The notes under the pieces: generated by a model
Told to the model about the DNA's origin: nothing
What the model saw: the letters and a program-made list of their open reading frames with translations, nothing else
The model's database searches: none
Translations under genes and position numbers: made by a program
Assembly (NCBI GenBank): GCA_947445425.1
Contig: CANFFA010000083.1
Coordinates: 1-8,341, forward strand
Direction of reading: 5' to 3'
DNA length: 8,341 nt
Source of the DNA: Paludibacteraceae bacterium
Lineage (GTDB): Bacteria; Bacteroidota; Bacteroidia; Bacteroidales; Paludibacteraceae
In this document: positions 7,112 through 8,341 of the stretch, one piece after another
Position numbering within the stretch: position 1 is the stretch's first letter
Layout of the letters: each line of letters starts with the position of its first letter

Positions 7112-7330
7112 ATGAGTCAAATTAAAGTAAACGGAAAAGAACAGACCATTCAAGAATTAATGACTTTATCAGAACTACTTGTAATCAACAACGTAGCCGA
7201 ACCAAGTATGGTTTCAATTCAAGTAAATGGAACTTTCGTGGTAAGAGAAGATTATGATACAACCAAATTATCTGAAAATGATGAAGTAGATTTCCTCTAC
7301 TTTATGGGCGGTGGAAGCAAATTGTATTAA
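7112..7330 (+). CDS. ThiS/MoaD-like ubiquitin-fold sulfur carrier with a C-terminal extension
   Basis: The protein is 72 residues in the ThiS pattern: a beta-grasp start (MSQIKVNGKE), a helix around LMTLSELLVINNV, then the VSIQVNGTFVVREDYDTTKL segment, an acidic SENDEVDFLYF strand and a glycine tail. Such proteins carry sulfide as a C-terminal thiocarboxylate made on Gly-Gly after adenylation by a ThiF/MoeB enzyme, and the next gene encodes one. Unusually, the chain does not stop at the glycines: GGG (66-68) is followed by Ser-Lys-Leu-Tyr before TAA. E. coli-type ThiS ends exactly at Gly-Gly, so this carrier would need trimming, as described for QbsE and HcyS carriers served by JAMM proteases. 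No such protease is in the window. ATG 7112 is the only sensible start. No thiamine genes flank it, so I give no gene symbol. Sulfur-carrier family is sure; thiamine role is not. Confidence 0.88.
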   Translation: MSQIKVNGKEQTIQELMTLSELLVINNVAEPSMVSIQVNGTFVVREDYDTTKLSENDEVDFLYFMGGGSKLY

Positions 7331-7361
7331 ATATTAATTCTGAATTTTTAATTATAAAGAG

Positions 7362-8168
7362 ATGGATTTTACTGAAGATCAAATTCAAAGATACAGTCGT
7401 CATATTCTATTACAAGATGTTGGTGTAGAAGGACAAGAGAAAATAAACAACGGTAAAGTCTTAATCGTTGGCGCAGGTGGATTGGGTGCTCCAATTGCAC
7501 TCTACTTAGCAGCAGCAGGAGTAGGAACAATTGGTATAATTGATGGTGATGTTGTGGATTTAAGCAACTTACAAAGACAGGTCATACACTTTACTCCAGA
7601 TGTAAATAAACCTAAAGTCATTTCAGCCAAGGAAAAAATCAACCTTCTGAATCCAGATGTGAATGTAATTACTTACCAAGAATTATTGACAGCTGAAAAT
7701 GCATTAGAAATCATAAAGGACTACGATTTTGTAGTGGATGGGACTGATAATTTCCCTGTGAAATTCCTTATCAATGATGCTTGTGTAATTGCAAAAAAAC
7801 CATTTACACATGGAGGTATTTTGCGCTTCGAAGGCCAAACCTTGACTTATGTTCCTGGAGCAGCTTGTTACCGTTGTCTTTTCCACTCCCCTCCTCCACC
7901 AAATGCAGTTCCAACTTGTTCGCAAGCTGGTGTATTGGGTGCAATTGCTGGTATGTTGGGAACTATTCAAGCGGCAGAAGTATTAAAATACTTGACGGGT
8001 GTTGGTGAACTCCTTACCAACAGATTACTCACTTTCAATGCCAAGACAATGGATTTTAGGACTATCAACACTAAACCAACTCACAATTGCCCAGTTTGTA
8101 GCACCCACCCAACGGTTACTCATCTGGTAGATTACGAACAAGCAGTTTGTGAGATTAAAAGAAAATAA
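7362..8168 (+). CDS. E1-like sulfur-carrier adenylyltransferase (ThiF/MoeB/HesA family)
   Basis: The protein is 268 residues, complete, without the C-terminal rhodanese domain of the longer MoeB/MOCS3 forms. It should bind ATP and adenylate the C-terminal glycine of the carrier encoded 31 bases upstream, preparing it for sulfur transfer. Seen: RYSRHILL at 10-17; the nucleotide loop VGAGGLGAP at 36-44; DGDVVDLSNLQRQ at 61-73 with the Asn, Gln and Arg that contact ATP; Lys83/Lys85 in VNKPK; the catalytic-acid region VVDGTDN at 124-130 (Asp129); and two zinc pairs, CYRC (169-172) and CPVC (243-246). Cys186 in PTCSQAGVLG matches the position of the reactive cysteine of E. coli ThiF. A run of four prolines (177-180) precedes it, typical of the family loop. 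AAAGAG at 7356-7361 just before the ATG is too close to be a proper Shine-Dalgarno sequence. Only two bases separate its stop from the next start, strong evidence for one operon. Confidence 0.92.
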   Translation: MDFTEDQIQRYSRHILLQDVGVEGQEKINNGKVLIVGAGGLGAPIALYLAAAGVGTIGIIDGDVVDLSNLQRQVIHFTPDVNKPKVISAKEKINLLNPDVNVITYQELLTAENALEIIKDYDFVVDGTDNFPVKFLINDACVIAKKPFTHGGILRFEGQTLTYVPGAACYRCLFHSPPPPNAVPTCSQAGVLGAIAGMLGTIQAAEVLKYLTGVGELLTNRLLTFNAKTMDFRTINTKPTHNCPVCSTHPTVTHLVDYEQAVCEIKRK

Positions 8169-8170
8169 AA

Positions 8171-8341
8171 ATGGAACAAAAAAAACTATCTTTAATCGGC
8201 TTCAGTGGTGATTTTGATAAACTGGTAGCTGTATTTACTTTGGCTACAGGTGCAGCAGCAGTAGGTTATGAAGTAAATATATTTTTCACTTTTTGGGGAC
8301 TGGATGCTATCAAAATCAAACAAGGTAGAAGTATGATTGGA
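8171..8341 (+). CDS. DsrE2-like sulfur-relay protein, N-terminal fragment
   Basis: The ATG two bases after the preceding stop opens a frame that stays open to the window end: 57 residues, with the rest outside. The start MEQKKLSLIGFSGDFDKLVA, a small-residue helix (TLATGAAAVGYE) and then FFTFWGL at 38-44 match what I recall of the DrsE2 family (DsrE/DsrF/DrsH-like, PF13686 type). In that family a beta strand, the FSGD loop and the FFTFWGL strand form the conserved N-terminal half. Members are usually about 120-170 residues, are often beside TusA and rhodanese genes, and act in cytoplasmic persulfide transfer. The cysteine that would carry the sulfur lies beyond the visible part. The tight spacing places it in the same operon as the carrier and its activating enzyme, suggesting it donates sulfur to, or accepts it from, the carrier. 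The family call is good; the direction of transfer is inference. Confidence 0.8.
   Translation, partial: MEQKKLSLIGFSGDFDKLVAVFTLATGAAAVGYEVNIFFTFWGLDAIKIKQGRSMIG

Noticed and set aside
7704..8008. Two open frames, one on each strand, within the ThiF/MoeB-like gene
   Set aside because: Both overlap conserved catalytic and zinc-binding regions of the real gene and carry no recognisable features.

Overview
The window is a stretch of ordinary-looking bacterial chromosome, AT-rich and densely coding, with every gene on the + strand. Several features point to Bacteroidota: leaders are A/T-rich without clear Shine-Dalgarno sequences; one intergenic gap has a TAnnTTTG-type -7 box; the first gene is a family-10-like glycosylhydrolase (GHL10/DUF187 type) of the kind common in that phylum; and there is a large secreted two-halved M16 protease next to short envelope proteins. 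I cannot place it below phylum from the sequence alone. No rRNA, tRNA, CRISPR array, insertion sequence or convincing rho-independent terminator was seen, and no intergenic gap exceeds 180 bases.

Layout. Positions 1-465 hold the C-terminal end of a glycosylhydrolase-like secreted protein with a fibronectin-III-like tail. Positions 552-2456 encode a complete AMP-forming long-chain acyl-CoA ligase. Positions 2591-6933 hold three genes for proteins that all carry export signals: a small probable outer-membrane beta-barrel protein, an alpha/beta-hydrolase lipoprotein (true start most likely 3163, not the upstream in-frame ATG at 3100), and a 928-residue M16 zinc metallopeptidase. The first two are 26 bases apart and probably co-transcribed, and the protease follows 48 bases later.

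Positions 7112-8341 hold the most interesting part: a compact sulfur-transfer operon. It consists of a ThiS/MoaD-like ubiquitin-fold sulfur carrier, an E1-like adenylyltransferase (ThiF/MoeB/HesA family) and, two bases after that gene's stop, the start of a DsrE2-like sulfur-relay protein that runs off the window. The carrier does not end at the usual Gly-Gly: four more residues (Ser-Lys-Leu-Tyr) follow the glycines. They would have to be removed before the activating enzyme could work in the usual way. No thiamine or molybdopterin genes are visible beside it. The operon is therefore a candidate for an alternative protein-thiocarboxylate sulfur relay, resembling in logic the carriers whose tails are clipped by JAMM proteases. 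It has a plausible promoter of its own in the 178-base gap upstream.
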